From a virus: DNA of 22,752 nucleotides. A model generated the notes under the pieces. The model saw nothing but the letters and a program-made list of their open reading frames with translations, did not search any database and was not told where the DNA came from. Each line of letters begins with the position of its first letter. The stretch's first letter is position 1. The DNA lies in IMG/VR virus record IMGVR_UViG_3300018080_002750, positions 1-22,752 of that record. One strand, given 5' to 3'. The position numbers and the translations under genes are program-made. Positions 1 to 7,790 of the stretch are shown here, one piece after another.

Positions 1-687
1 AATGATAATCCACTTAGTGCAGTAGATACAACTGTAACAGCTGTAAGTGCTGATACTCCACCACAAGTAACAGTTACATCAACAGCGGATTATAAAACAG
101 GTGATATTGTTAGATTTAGAAGTGTAACAGGTGCTACACAATTAAATGGTATGGATTTTACTATTACAAATCTTAATGCTACAACATTTAGTTTGCCATT
201 TATGGCGACTATTGTAGCAGGTACAACAGGTTCATTCTATAAAGTGAAATATCCAGAAGTATATTATCCAGCAGTAAGATTTATTACTGGAATTACACAA
301 GCTACACAAGCAGTTGTTACATTGAGTGTTTCTCATAATTATGAAATTGGTGATAAAGTAAAACTAAAAGTTCCTGAAGAATTTGGAATGGTAGAAATAA
401 ATAATAAGATTGTTGAAATTGTTGATAAAACAGCATCAGCAACAGTAAATACAATTACTATAGATCTTGATACATCTTCTTATACTGCTTTCTCATTTCC
501 ATTGACAGGAGTAACATTACCTCAATATGCTCAAGCAATACCTATAAGTAGAGCTATTATAGATAGTTCATTTAGTGGTTTTGAGTTAAAAGCTGGTGCT
601 ACTGCAGCAGCTGGACCAGCTGGAGCAGATGGTGATGTTATAAGATGGTACGCTGGAACATTTGAAAGTAATTTATTTACAGATTAA
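1..687 (+). CDS. Phage structural protein with FCCH-like beta domain (5' partial)
   Basis: The frame is open from base 1, so the gene starts upstream of the window; the ATG at 151 is internal, has no good ribosome site and would cut through a domain. Near the visible start a stretch of the form TGDIVRF...GATQLNG...FTI...ATTFSL (bases about 88-207) matches the small beta domain that is often annotated as E1-FCCH-like in phage tail and head proteins. The rest is beta-rich with Thr/Ile/Val repeats. The C-terminus has a short AGPAGADGD stretch that looks collagen-like, followed by an aromatic tail. Its position just before the head-tail adaptor genes suggests a virion protein of the head-tail region or tail hub. 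The exact role is not determined because the N-terminal part is missing. Confidence 0.7.
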   Translation, partial: NDNPLSAVDTTVTAVSADTPPQVTVTSTADYKTGDIVRFRSVTGATQLNGMDFTITNLNATTFSLPFMATIVAGTTGSFYKVKYPEVYYPAVRFITGITQATQAVVTLSVSHNYEIGDKVKLKVPEEFGMVEINNKIVEIVDKTASATVNTITIDLDTSSYTAFSFPLTGVTLPQYAQAIPISRAIIDSSFSGFELKAGATAAAGPAGADGDVIRWYAGTFESNLFTD

Positions 688-693
688 ATAATA

Positions 694-711
694 GGGGGGC
701 TTAGTCCCCCC
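694..711. terminator. G6/C6 intergenic hairpin
   Basis: GGGGGG at 694-699 and CCCCCC at 706-711 form a perfect 6-bp GC stem around a CTTAGT loop, seven bases after the stop of the first gene. No strong T tract follows on either strand, so this may be a weak terminator, an attenuator or a transcript-stabilising hairpin between structural genes. Such pure G/C runs stand out in this AT-rich sequence. Confidence 0.5.
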
Positions 712-731
712 ACTTATATCAAGGAAATAAA

Positions 732-1166
732 ATGACTAAAGATGTAAACATAAACAATAGATCAGAAAAAGATTTAGATAAATATAAAGATATTAAAAAA
801 GCTAAAAAGAAACCTGGACCTAAGCCAAAAATTAAAAAGGCTAAAGCAAAAGAAGAAGAAATAGCAATTGCTGAAATTATTAATATTAAAGATAAAAATC
901 ATGATGATGAAAATGTTACAGGTATATTTAGAAATTTAGATTCTCCTGGAAAAGATATCACTTTTACATATAGTGATGATAAACGCCCAGCTAAGAGATA
1001 TAAATTAAGACATGATCATGAAGAAACAATTCCAAGAAAAGTTGCTAAACATATTAATAATTGTTCATATACTACAATAAAACCAATATTTGATATGGCT
1101 GGAAATATTATAGGTCATGAAGAAGTTTTAAATCAAAGATATTTCTTTAGTAGAGTTGATTTTTAA
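732..1166 (+). CDS. Lysine-rich small phage protein, unknown function
   Basis: This 144-residue protein has two parts. Residues about 15-45 are extremely basic (KKAKKKPGPKPK and neighbours), resembling an AT-hook-like or nucleic-acid-binding tail. Residues about 60-144 look like a compact beta domain with GIFRNLDSPGKDITFTY, then a KVAKHINN segment and an aromatic end. A ribosome site (AAGGAAAT) precedes the ATG. It lies between a structural protein and the head-tail adaptor, where many podovirus-like genomes carry a small protein of unknown role. I infer a minor virion or connector-associated protein, possibly contacting DNA through the basic tail. I do not recognise a named family. Confidence 0.7.
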   Translation: MTKDVNINNRSEKDLDKYKDIKKAKKKPGPKPKIKKAKAKEEEIAIAEIINIKDKNHDDENVTGIFRNLDSPGKDITFTYSDDKRPAKRYKLRHDHEETIPRKVAKHINNCSYTTIKPIFDMAGNIIGHEEVLNQRYFFSRVDF

Positions 1167-1187
1167 AATTTAATTAAAGGAATTGTA

Positions 1188-2180
1188 ATGGCAACACTTT
1201 TAGATATTAAAAATAAAGTAAGACGTATTACTAAAATGCCAAGTACTAATCAGTTATCAGATGCAAATTTATTGGTATATATTAATACATTTTTAACTGA
1301 AGACTTACCAAATACAATTCAAGTATTTGATTTAAATAAAACTATAAAGTTTGCCACTACTCCATATGTTGATACTTATAGTACAACTACTGGAAACTTT
1401 GATTTAAATTTAAAAAACTTTAAAGACTATATTATTTCTATAGATCAACCTATATTTTCATCTGGAGATAAAATATTCTTTTCGCAGTCTCCAGATGAAT
1501 TTTATAATATTTATCCGAAAAATAAGTTAAGTGGAACTATTGGAACTGGTGATGGTGCAACAGTTAATTTTACTTATACTTTACCAAATAAAGTATTACA
1601 TAATTCTGTTATCATTGGAACATTAAATGCAGCAGGAGAGGCATTAATAGTCAGAGATCTTCCAAATACTGATTCTTTTGGAAGAGAAGCAAATGCTGGA
1701 ACATTAAGAGATCAAGCAAATAATAATCTAGGTACTATAGATTATCTTACGGGTGAAATAGATGTAACATTTGGAGCAGCTCCAAAAGATTCTGAATCTA
1801 TTACTTATGAGTTTGATGCTTATAGTTATTCACAACCAGAAGGAATGTTATATTATGATAATAAATTAACATTGCGTCCTGTACCAAACCAAGTATATGA
1901 AATTGAATTTCAAGCACGAATAAGACCGGATGCATTAGTCAATAATACAGATACTCCACTTATAGAATCATGGTGGCAATATATTGCTTATGGTGCAGCT
2001 AAAAAAATATTTGAAGATTTGTCTAATATGGAAGGAGTTCAGATGATAATGCCTGAATTTGAACGCCAGAGAGATCTAGTATGTACTAAATCAGATCTAA
2101 TTAGATATAAAGAGGCACCTGGAACTATATTTAATACTATAGTAACTCCTTATCCATATAATTGGTATTATCATGGATAA
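1188..2180 (+). CDS. Head-tail adaptor / tail tube-like protein
   Basis: The 330-residue product begins with an alpha-helical segment (LLDIKNKVRRIT...LSDANLLVYINTFLTEDLP) and ends with WWQYIAYGAAKKIFEDLSNMEG at about 261-283. Both patterns occur in adaptor or tail-tubular proteins of podovirus-like phages, in the position of T7 gp11 or P22 gp4. Residues about 115-210 form a separate beta insert with GTGDGATVNFTYTL and GTIDYLTGEIDVTFGAAP, a motif pair seen in many phage tail proteins. Its stop overlaps the ATG of the next gene by 8 bases, so the two are probably translated together. The role would be joining the portal vertex to the tail nozzle. The family level is inferred from motifs and order, not from a search. 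Confidence 0.7.
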   Translation: MATLLDIKNKVRRITKMPSTNQLSDANLLVYINTFLTEDLPNTIQVFDLNKTIKFATTPYVDTYSTTTGNFDLNLKNFKDYIISIDQPIFSSGDKIFFSQSPDEFYNIYPKNKLSGTIGTGDGATVNFTYTLPNKVLHNSVIIGTLNAAGEALIVRDLPNTDSFGREANAGTLRDQANNNLGTIDYLTGEIDVTFGAAPKDSESITYEFDAYSYSQPEGMLYYDNKLTLRPVPNQVYEIEFQARIRPDALVNNTDTPLIESWWQYIAYGAAKKIFEDLSNMEGVQMIMPEFERQRDLVCTKSDLIRYKEAPGTIFNTIVTPYPYNWYYHG

Positions 2181-4266
2181 ATTTTTAATAGGTCCTATAA
2201 ATTCTGGACTTCAAACAAATCTTGTTCCATTTCTATTACCTGAAGATGCTTTTACTAAATTAGAGAATATGTATATTTATAAAGGACGTATAATAAGAAG
2301 ACAAATACCAAAACTTTTAGATACATCTGATACAAAAGGAATTAGTTCACGATTAAAAATGGAAATAGGCACAACAGATGCGATAACAGGTAATTTTAAT
2401 GGAAATGCTGCATCAATCCAAAATGGAACACTAGAAATAGGACAACAATTTATTGTTGGTGGTGTGATTTTTACTATATATCAAGCAAATGGTGCAATGA
2501 AAACAACAGCTCCAGCTGTTACAGGAACATGTAATATAGCAACAAAAACAATAATTATTAATAATGCAGTACCAAGTACTAAAGTATATTGGTTTCCAGC
2601 AACAAAAGTTATGGGGATATCTTCATATAATAAACAAGGTGATATCTTAGAATTTGCTTTTGATAGAGAATTTGCATATAAATATGTTCCTACTGATCCT
2701 AATGGTCCTGGATGGTTAGCTGTTACAGGTAAATGGACTTATAGTACAACAAGAGAATATAATACAGTAAATTTTTTTGGCGGACTAGGGGGTGATCCAA
2801 CTTCAACAGTTTTAATTGTTGCTAAATATACAGATCCAATAAAATATTATAATTCTACAACAGGATCATTTATAGATTTAATACCAAATTATTCAATAAC
2901 ACCAAATTCATCAATACGTAGAGCAAAAAATATAATAGAATTTGATGGTAGATTATTTTTATTGAATACAGTTGAATATACAGGTTCTGCAGTAGAGAGA
3001 GTATTTAAAAATAGAATGCGATATAGTGAAACTGGAAATATTTTTAATGTAGATTCATGGTATGAAAGACCATCTAAACAAGATAAAGGTGGATATTATG
3101 ATCTTCCAGTTAATGAAGAAATTAAATGTGCTGAAATATTGAATAATAAATTAGTTATATTTTGTAGAGATAGCATATATGAACTAACACCAACAGGTAA
3201 TAAACTTAATCCATATATTATTGATCTAGTAGATGAGAAAGTTGGATCAAAAAAAGACTCTGTTGTTAAAATTGATAATAACAATATTTTATTTGTTAAT
3301 AACTTTGGAATATATATATATAATGGCAAAACTGTAGTTAAAATAGATATAAAAATAGAAGATGATTTTGATTCTTATGAATATAGATATGGAAATATTT
3401 ATAATGATATTGATAATCAATTAATATATATTCTTGTAAATAATAGCACAAATAATAGAAATCCAAATCAAGCAATTGTTTATAATTATAATAATAATAC
3501 ATTTTCAAACTATTTTGATAATTATGCATATATTGGATCTATTGATCATGCATCATCAGGTCTTTCATTTTCAAATACTAGAACTATTATTGGAACAACA
3601 AAAGGTTATATTTTAAGACTAGATTATAATGTTAAAAATGGATTTTCTTTATATGTAGCAAATGTACATAGGCTTGATGTAGATAATATTAGTTTATCTA
3701 TATATAATCACAATTTAAAACAAAATGATTATATTAGAATTGAAAATTCATCATTAAATGGATTAAATGGATCATATAAAGTTTTAGAAGTTATTGATGA
3801 TGATACTATAAAGATAGCAAATAATACAGTTGTTATAGTTGATGAATCTACTTATGTTGGAGATGCAGATGTATTATTAATTGACTATAAATTAATAGAA
3901 ACAAAGCAATTTAATCCATATATGAAACAAGGGTTTGGTCTATCAATTAATAAAATTACATTTAATTTATCTCGTACAACTATTAACAATAAAGTTGCTA
4001 TTACTATGAAACCAAATGGATCAACAATACAAAATGCAATATTTGATTCAGATTTAGGAAATAGTACTCTTGATACAATTGGTTATGATAATATTGAATT
4101 AACACAAAGTCGGGTATGGCATTCTATATATTTACCTGTTACAGCTGAAAGTATATCGATTCTAATTACATCTACTGATGATATACAGTTAGATGAAAAC
4201 TATCCATTTCAGTCATTTGTAGTAAATGCAATATTATTACATACAACACCAGCTAAATATATTTAG
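2173..4266 (+). CDS. P22 gp10-like stabilisation / tail nozzle protein
   Basis: A 697-residue protein whose N-terminus (LIGPINSGLQTN, then LLPEDAFTKLENMYIYKGRI) is typical of a large group of phage proteins annotated as packaged-DNA stabilisation or tail nozzle proteins related to P22 gp10. In those phages the protein closes the tail channel below the adaptor. The body is beta-rich with repeated blade-like stretches, compatible with a propeller-like domain. Around residues 500-548 there is an FCCH-like insert (HNLKQNDYIRIENSSLNGLNGSYKV...DDTIKI). The start codon lies inside the end of the previous gene (8-base overlap). The stop overlaps the stop of the convergent minus-strand gene. Confidence 0.75.
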   Translation: MDKFLIGPINSGLQTNLVPFLLPEDAFTKLENMYIYKGRIIRRQIPKLLDTSDTKGISSRLKMEIGTTDAITGNFNGNAASIQNGTLEIGQQFIVGGVIFTIYQANGAMKTTAPAVTGTCNIATKTIIINNAVPSTKVYWFPATKVMGISSYNKQGDILEFAFDREFAYKYVPTDPNGPGWLAVTGKWTYSTTREYNTVNFFGGLGGDPTSTVLIVAKYTDPIKYYNSTTGSFIDLIPNYSITPNSSIRRAKNIIEFDGRLFLLNTVEYTGSAVERVFKNRMRYSETGNIFNVDSWYERPSKQDKGGYYDLPVNEEIKCAEILNNKLVIFCRDSIYELTPTGNKLNPYIIDLVDEKVGSKKDSVVKIDNNNILFVNNFGIYIYNGKTVVKIDIKIEDDFDSYEYRYGNIYNDIDNQLIYILVNNSTNNRNPNQAIVYNYNNNTFSNYFDNYAYIGSIDHASSGLSFSNTRTIIGTTKGYILRLDYNVKNGFSLYVANVHRLDVDNISLSIYNHNLKQNDYIRIENSSLNGLNGSYKVLEVIDDDTIKIANNTVVIVDESTYVGDADVLLIDYKLIETKQFNPYMKQGFGLSINKITFNLSRTTINNKVAITMKPNGSTIQNAIFDSDLGNSTLDTIGYDNIELTQSRVWHSIYLPVTAESISILITSTDDIQLDENYPFQSFVVNAILLHTTPAKYI

Positions 4267-4268
4267 GA
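4262..4268 (+). repeat. Short direct repeat TTTAGGA, left copy
   Basis: TTTAGGA at 4262-4268 contains the TAG stop of the 697-residue gene. The same seven bases recur at 4792-4798 next to the start of the 278-residue gene, so the pair brackets the reversed gene. A seven-base match could be chance; see the finding on insertion at a stop-SD junction. Confidence 0.3.
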
Positions 4269-4718
4269 TGCTATATATTTTATTATTATATGTGACTCAG
4301 TGTAAGCACTTAGATCTTCTAATGTTGTAATATTTATATTTGTTTGGTCTATTATTACATCTAATTTTTTATTATCTAAAGATATAGTTCTTAAATTAAT
4401 AGGATCAGTAGCAGTTCCATAAAAATGTATTATTTTATACCCTGTTACAATAGGAATACCATGAGGTATCATGCTTGTTCCAGTATTTGGCAAAGCTCCA
4501 CAATCAATAGTAATAAAAGATATAGATTGTTCTTCAGATGTGGCATTTATATACCATTTTTCCGAAGTGGGAGAAATGGTGTTTGAATATATTCCAATAG
4601 GTTTTATATTGATAATATCAACAGTTTTATTAAAATTTGTTAATAAACTAAATAATAAATCTTCTTGATTTTTAGTGTATAAAACTTTACTTGCTAAATA
4701 ATTATCTTGTGAATTCAT
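4263..4718 (-). CDS. Small beta-rich host-binding/tail-associated protein, reversed
   Basis: This 151-residue protein is encoded against the direction of the structural genes on both sides. Its ATG is preceded on the minus strand by GAGAGGAAAATT, a good ribosome site, and it has no in-frame stops, so I take it as real rather than a shadow. Residues about 1-48 are a helical or linker region. Residues about 50-151 follow a pattern I know from phage tail and receptor-binding proteins: TSEKWYIN..., IDCGALPNTGTSMIPHGI, a YGTATD stretch, VIIDQTNINITT and a closing SAYTESHIIIKY strand. I infer a virion adhesin or capsid/tail decoration domain. The 3' end overlaps the 697-residue gene by four bases. 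It needs its own promoter, probably in 4719-4806. Confidence 0.7.
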   Translation of the reverse strand: MNSQDNYLASKVLYTKNQEDLLFSLLTNFNKTVDIINIKPIGIYSNTISPTSEKWYINATSEEQSISFITIDCGALPNTGTSMIPHGIPIVTGYKIIHFYGTATDPINLRTISLDNKKLDVIIDQTNINITTLEDLSAYTESHIIIKYIAS

Positions 4719-4760
4719 AATTTTCCTCTCAATTTATTTAACTTATTATTATTATAAGAT

Positions 4761-4772
4761 AGAACATGTTCT
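4761..4772. promoter_or_regulatory. 12-bp perfect palindrome, possible operator
   Basis: AGAACATGTTCT is its own reverse complement and has no loop, which favours a site for a dimeric DNA-binding protein over an RNA hairpin. It lies midway between the two divergent starts. Chance occurrence in AT-rich DNA is possible, though this palindrome contains G/C pairs. Confidence 0.35.
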
Positions 4773-4775
4773 TAA

Positions 4776-4789
4776 AGATATATATATCT
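4776..4789. promoter_or_regulatory. 14-bp perfect AT-rich palindrome
   Basis: AGATATATATATCT is a perfect palindrome three bases after the previous one. It may be a promoter -10 region, an operator half or simply a TA run closed by symmetrical ends. Confidence 0.25.
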
Positions 4790-4791
4790 AT

Positions 4792-4798
4792 TTTAGGA
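4792..4798 (+). repeat. Short direct repeat TTTAGGA, right copy
   Basis: Second copy of the seven bases at 4262-4268. Here it forms part of the AGGAG ribosome site of the 278-residue gene. Confidence 0.3.
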
Positions 4799-4806
4799 GT
4801 AATATT

Positions 4807-5643
4807 ATGGCATGGTATAATCCATTAGGATGGGGTGCGGCTACTACGACGGCTGGAGCTGCTACAGCTAATCCTATATTAACAGGAGTTGGTCTTGGTT
4901 TAATGGCTCTTCCACATGTATTAAAAGGAGGTGCGTGGGGAATTGATAAATATAAACAATGGAAAAAACCTTATAAATATAATAGAAATCGTATTTTATC
5001 ACAGATGAATTTATCACCAGAAGCATATAACTTACAAAAACAAAATTTAGAACAAGGATTATCATATTTAAATAGACCTCAAAATGTATTAAGAGCAAGA
5101 CAATTTGGTATGGCTACTCCAGGTAATATAGGTGTTAATGTTCCACAACAAATTGAAAATGTTGAACCTGAACAACCATTAACAGGATTGCCAGCATTAT
5201 TAAGAAATATGGTTTCTAGTGGACAAAGAGGATATGAATCAGATATAGGGTCATATCAAACAATGATGGGCGGACAATTAAGATATGGATCTTCTAATAT
5301 AGCAGGAGCGCTTAAAGATTTTTATTTAAATAGACAACAACAGGTTGCACAAAATCAATTAGAAGCATTAAAAAATTATGCACGACAAAATGCAATAATT
5401 GATATAGAAGGACAAAGATTAACAGGACAACAAGAATCTGCTCAAAGTGATTTAGATAGATTTTTAATGAGATTACGAGGTGGTAATGTAGGTTTATCAC
5501 AACAAGACTATTTAAATCGTCAAGCACAAGAACAAAATCGTGTAAATATGCTTAATCAATATAATCAACAAAGATATTCTCAAGCAGCAAGACAATATCA
5601 AATTGGTAATCAACCTACCTTTAATCTTCAACAACAAAGGTAA
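4807..5643 (+). CDS. Small internal virion / ejection-type protein
   Basis: The 278-residue product opens with a Gly/Ala/Thr-rich hydrophobic segment (residues about 5-40, ending GVGLGLMALPHVL) followed by a basic stretch KYKQWKKPYKYNRNR. The remainder is Gln/Asn/Arg-rich and mostly helical, with QQQVAQNQLEAL and similar stretches. The AGGAG ribosome site lies at 4795-4799. It heads a run of four genes whose order and sizes resemble the internal core or ejection protein sets of podoviruses (for example T7 gp14-gp15-gp16 or P22 gp7-gp20-gp16), and it would be the smallest member, gp14-like. This is inference from composition and context; no catalytic motif is visible. It is three bases from the next gene. 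Confidence 0.6.
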   Translation: MAWYNPLGWGAATTTAGAATANPILTGVGLGLMALPHVLKGGAWGIDKYKQWKKPYKYNRNRILSQMNLSPEAYNLQKQNLEQGLSYLNRPQNVLRARQFGMATPGNIGVNVPQQIENVEPEQPLTGLPALLRNMVSSGQRGYESDIGSYQTMMGGQLRYGSSNIAGALKDFYLNRQQQVAQNQLEALKNYARQNAIIDIEGQRLTGQQESAQSDLDRFLMRLRGGNVGLSQQDYLNRQAQEQNRVNMLNQYNQQRYSQAARQYQIGNQPTFNLQQQR

Positions 5644-5646
5644 GTT

Positions 5647-7779
5647 ATGGCAGATAAAAGAGAAATAAAAAGTATTAGAAATCTTCTTAGTAAAAATAAA
5701 ATAACCTTAAATCAATTAAATAATATTATTAAAGGTGGAAAGGGAGTTAGTAAAAAAAATGATAGTATAATACGTCAGTATAATATTATAAGAGGTCCTA
5801 TTGGTAAAGGTGTACGTGGTATACAAGATTATAATAAAGAATCAAAAGCTAGAGCTAAATCAGAAGGTAGAAAAACAGGTTTAGCAGCTCGATTAGTACA
5901 TTCAGAATTAGACTTACAAGATAAAAAATTTATTAGTAAAGGCGATGTTTTAAGATTTAAAAATAAATATAACTTAAAAGATAAAGATTTATTGCGTATA
6001 GCTCAAGGTAATCCACAGACTGATCTTGAAAATAAAGTTTATCATGAAATAAAAAAAATATTTACCCCTGAAAAAATGAAACGACTTCCTAAGGGAGCAA
6101 GTAAAGAAGGTCCAAACGCTAAACTTTATAATGATTTAAGAGATTCTATGTCTGGTTCAGAATATACACAAGATCAACAAGATATAAATGAAGAAGCAGC
6201 TAAATCATTACAAGCAAATCAAGAACCAAATGTAACAACATTAGGAGCAGAAGATAATAAAGAACAAAGTCCATTAGAAGCAGATATTGAAAAAATATTA
6301 AATAAAGCTACAGGTGGTTCTCCTAAGATAAATAAAGCTATAGCAGAAAATATTCCACAAATTTATAACGCAATTCAACAATCAGGTTATGAACAAAGAC
6401 CACAATTTGGATCTCCAACTAATAGTAATTTATTACAGGCATATGATGAACTTGTTAATCGTATACGACCGGAGGAAAGTTCTGTATCAAAACTTGCAAG
6501 AAGATATCGTCCAGTAACAGAAGCTCTTGGAGGTATAGGTGGCAAAGTTGGTGGAGCTGCTCTTGGATCTGCTATTGGATTGCCTGGAATAGGTGGTGTA
6601 TTAGGAAGCGTATTAGGTGATTATGGAGCTAATAAATTAACTAATTATTTAACTCAAGAACAACCGGAATTTAAAACATTAGCAGATTTATTAAGAGGTG
6701 AAGAGGGTGGTTATATAAGAAGAGGAAGGCGTGGACTTGCAGATATAATTGCAGGAACACAAGGTCAATCATCTTTATTATCAAGATTACCTGGGATTGC
6801 AGCAAATGAAGCTAGAACTTCAATTTTAGCAAATATATTAAGATCTGCAGGAAAAACTGATATTGGTTCCACATTAGGATCAGCATCAAAATATTTAACT
6901 GGAGGAAAAACTGATATTGGTTCCACATTAGGATCAGCATCAAAATATTTAACTGGATATAATCCATTTGATTGGTTAAATCCATCTCAAAAAGTTCCAT
7001 TGACATTTCTTCAACGATTACGTGGAGCTGCTGCTGCACCAGTTCGTGGATTAGGAAATTTATTAGGTAGTAAAAATGCAGCAAGAAATTTAAGAACTGC
7101 ATTAGGTACAGCAGAAGGATTATATGATATTGGAAAAGCAACAGGAATAAATGATTGGATTGCAAATAAACTTGGATTTAAAAAATATACACCATTTTCA
7201 TATAGTGGTTTTGAAACAGGTGAACAACTAGCAAATCCAGTTATTACTAATGCATTACAACGTTCATTGCCATTTTTACAAGAACAATCAAGTAGATTAT
7301 TAGGCCGACCAGTTTCAGCACAAGAAGCATTAAGTGGTTTAAATGAGCAATTAGTAGATGTATTAACTCCACAAGTAATGCAACGAAATATAGAAAGATC
7401 TGGTGAAGGAATATCTAGAAAAAAAATACAACAACAAAGAAATATTCAACGTGCAAATAGAAAGGCTCAAATAGCAGAAATGCAATTACAACAAGCGCAA
7501 CAACAACAACAATTTGAAAATGCAGTAAATCTTGCAGCACAACGCGCAGAGGAAAATGAATTACAAGCAATATTAGGCGCAAGAGCTGGAAATTTACAAG
7601 CACAACAAGCAGTATTAGGGCAAAAGATAACTCCTAAACCTGCATTGCGTAGAACTGTACCTAAACAATCAAAACTTTGGAGAGTTGGAGAAGAGATAGG
7701 TAGAGTTACGGAACCAATAATAGGAAGAAAAATAGAGGAAGCTTTTAAAGTTAATCCTACTGTAGGTCCAAATAGTTAA
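5647..7779 (+). CDS. Internal virion / ejection protein with glycine zipper
   Basis: A 710-residue protein with a basic helical N-terminus (residues 1-150), an acidic Gln/Asn-rich middle, and a glycine-zipper hydrophobic segment at about 292-331 (GGIGGKVGGAALGSAIG...GVLGSVLGDYG) of the kind that can insert in membranes. An 18-residue unit, GKTDIGSTLGSASKYLTG, occurs twice in tandem at 402-419 and 420-437, with identical DNA. The C-terminal third has a strongly Gln-rich helical segment at about 595-650 (IQQQRNIQRANRKAQ, LQQAQQQQQF). Size and position fit a T7 gp15- or P22 gp20-like ejection protein that leaves the virion with the DNA. The assignment is by context and composition only. Confidence 0.6.
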   Translation: MADKREIKSIRNLLSKNKITLNQLNNIIKGGKGVSKKNDSIIRQYNIIRGPIGKGVRGIQDYNKESKARAKSEGRKTGLAARLVHSELDLQDKKFISKGDVLRFKNKYNLKDKDLLRIAQGNPQTDLENKVYHEIKKIFTPEKMKRLPKGASKEGPNAKLYNDLRDSMSGSEYTQDQQDINEEAAKSLQANQEPNVTTLGAEDNKEQSPLEADIEKILNKATGGSPKINKAIAENIPQIYNAIQQSGYEQRPQFGSPTNSNLLQAYDELVNRIRPEESSVSKLARRYRPVTEALGGIGGKVGGAALGSAIGLPGIGGVLGSVLGDYGANKLTNYLTQEQPEFKTLADLLRGEEGGYIRRGRRGLADIIAGTQGQSSLLSRLPGIAANEARTSILANILRSAGKTDIGSTLGSASKYLTGGKTDIGSTLGSASKYLTGYNPFDWLNPSQKVPLTFLQRLRGAAAAPVRGLGNLLGSKNAARNLRTALGTAEGLYDIGKATGINDWIANKLGFKKYTPFSYSGFETGEQLANPVITNALQRSLPFLQEQSSRLLGRPVSAQEALSGLNEQLVDVLTPQVMQRNIERSGEGISRKKIQQQRNIQRANRKAQIAEMQLQQAQQQQQFENAVNLAAQRAEENELQAILGARAGNLQAQQAVLGQKITPKPALRRTVPKQSKLWRVGEEIGRVTEPIIGRKIEEAFKVNPTVGPNS
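6849..6957 (+). repeat. Perfect 54-bp in-frame tandem duplication
   Basis: Two adjacent copies of a 54-base unit (period exactly 54) are identical at every base. They encode 18 residues each. Identity including third codon positions indicates a recent duplication inside the 710-residue gene, or a collapsed or expanded assembly unit. Confidence 0.9.
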
Positions 7780-7790
7780 AAAGGAATAAT

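Larger units (their letters stand above)
4719..4806. promoter_or_regulatory. Divergent intergenic region, probable promoters for both directions
   Basis: These 88 bases separate the reversed gene from the 278-residue gene and are almost pure A/T. On the minus strand a TATAAT-like hexamer lies about 30 bases upstream of the reversed ATG. On the plus strand a TATATA stretch precedes TTTTAGGAG and the ATG at 4807. Two perfect palindromes sit in the middle. The AT content makes -10/-35 calls weak, but the divergent arrangement means at least the minus gene needs a start site here. Confidence 0.4.

Noticed and set aside
151-687. Start of the first gene at the ATG at 151.
   Set aside because: The frame is open to the window edge, the ATG lacks a ribosome site and lies inside the FCCH-like domain.
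4471-4668. Plus-strand open frame of 65 codons inside the reversed gene.
   Set aside because: No ribosome site, and the opposite strand encodes a recognisable beta-rich phage domain with a good SD.
6812-7165. Minus-strand open frame of 117 codons within the 710-residue gene.
   Set aside because: Leu/Ile/Gln-rich shadow of AT-rich coding DNA without a ribosome site; even its internal repeat is only the mirror of the 54-bp duplication.
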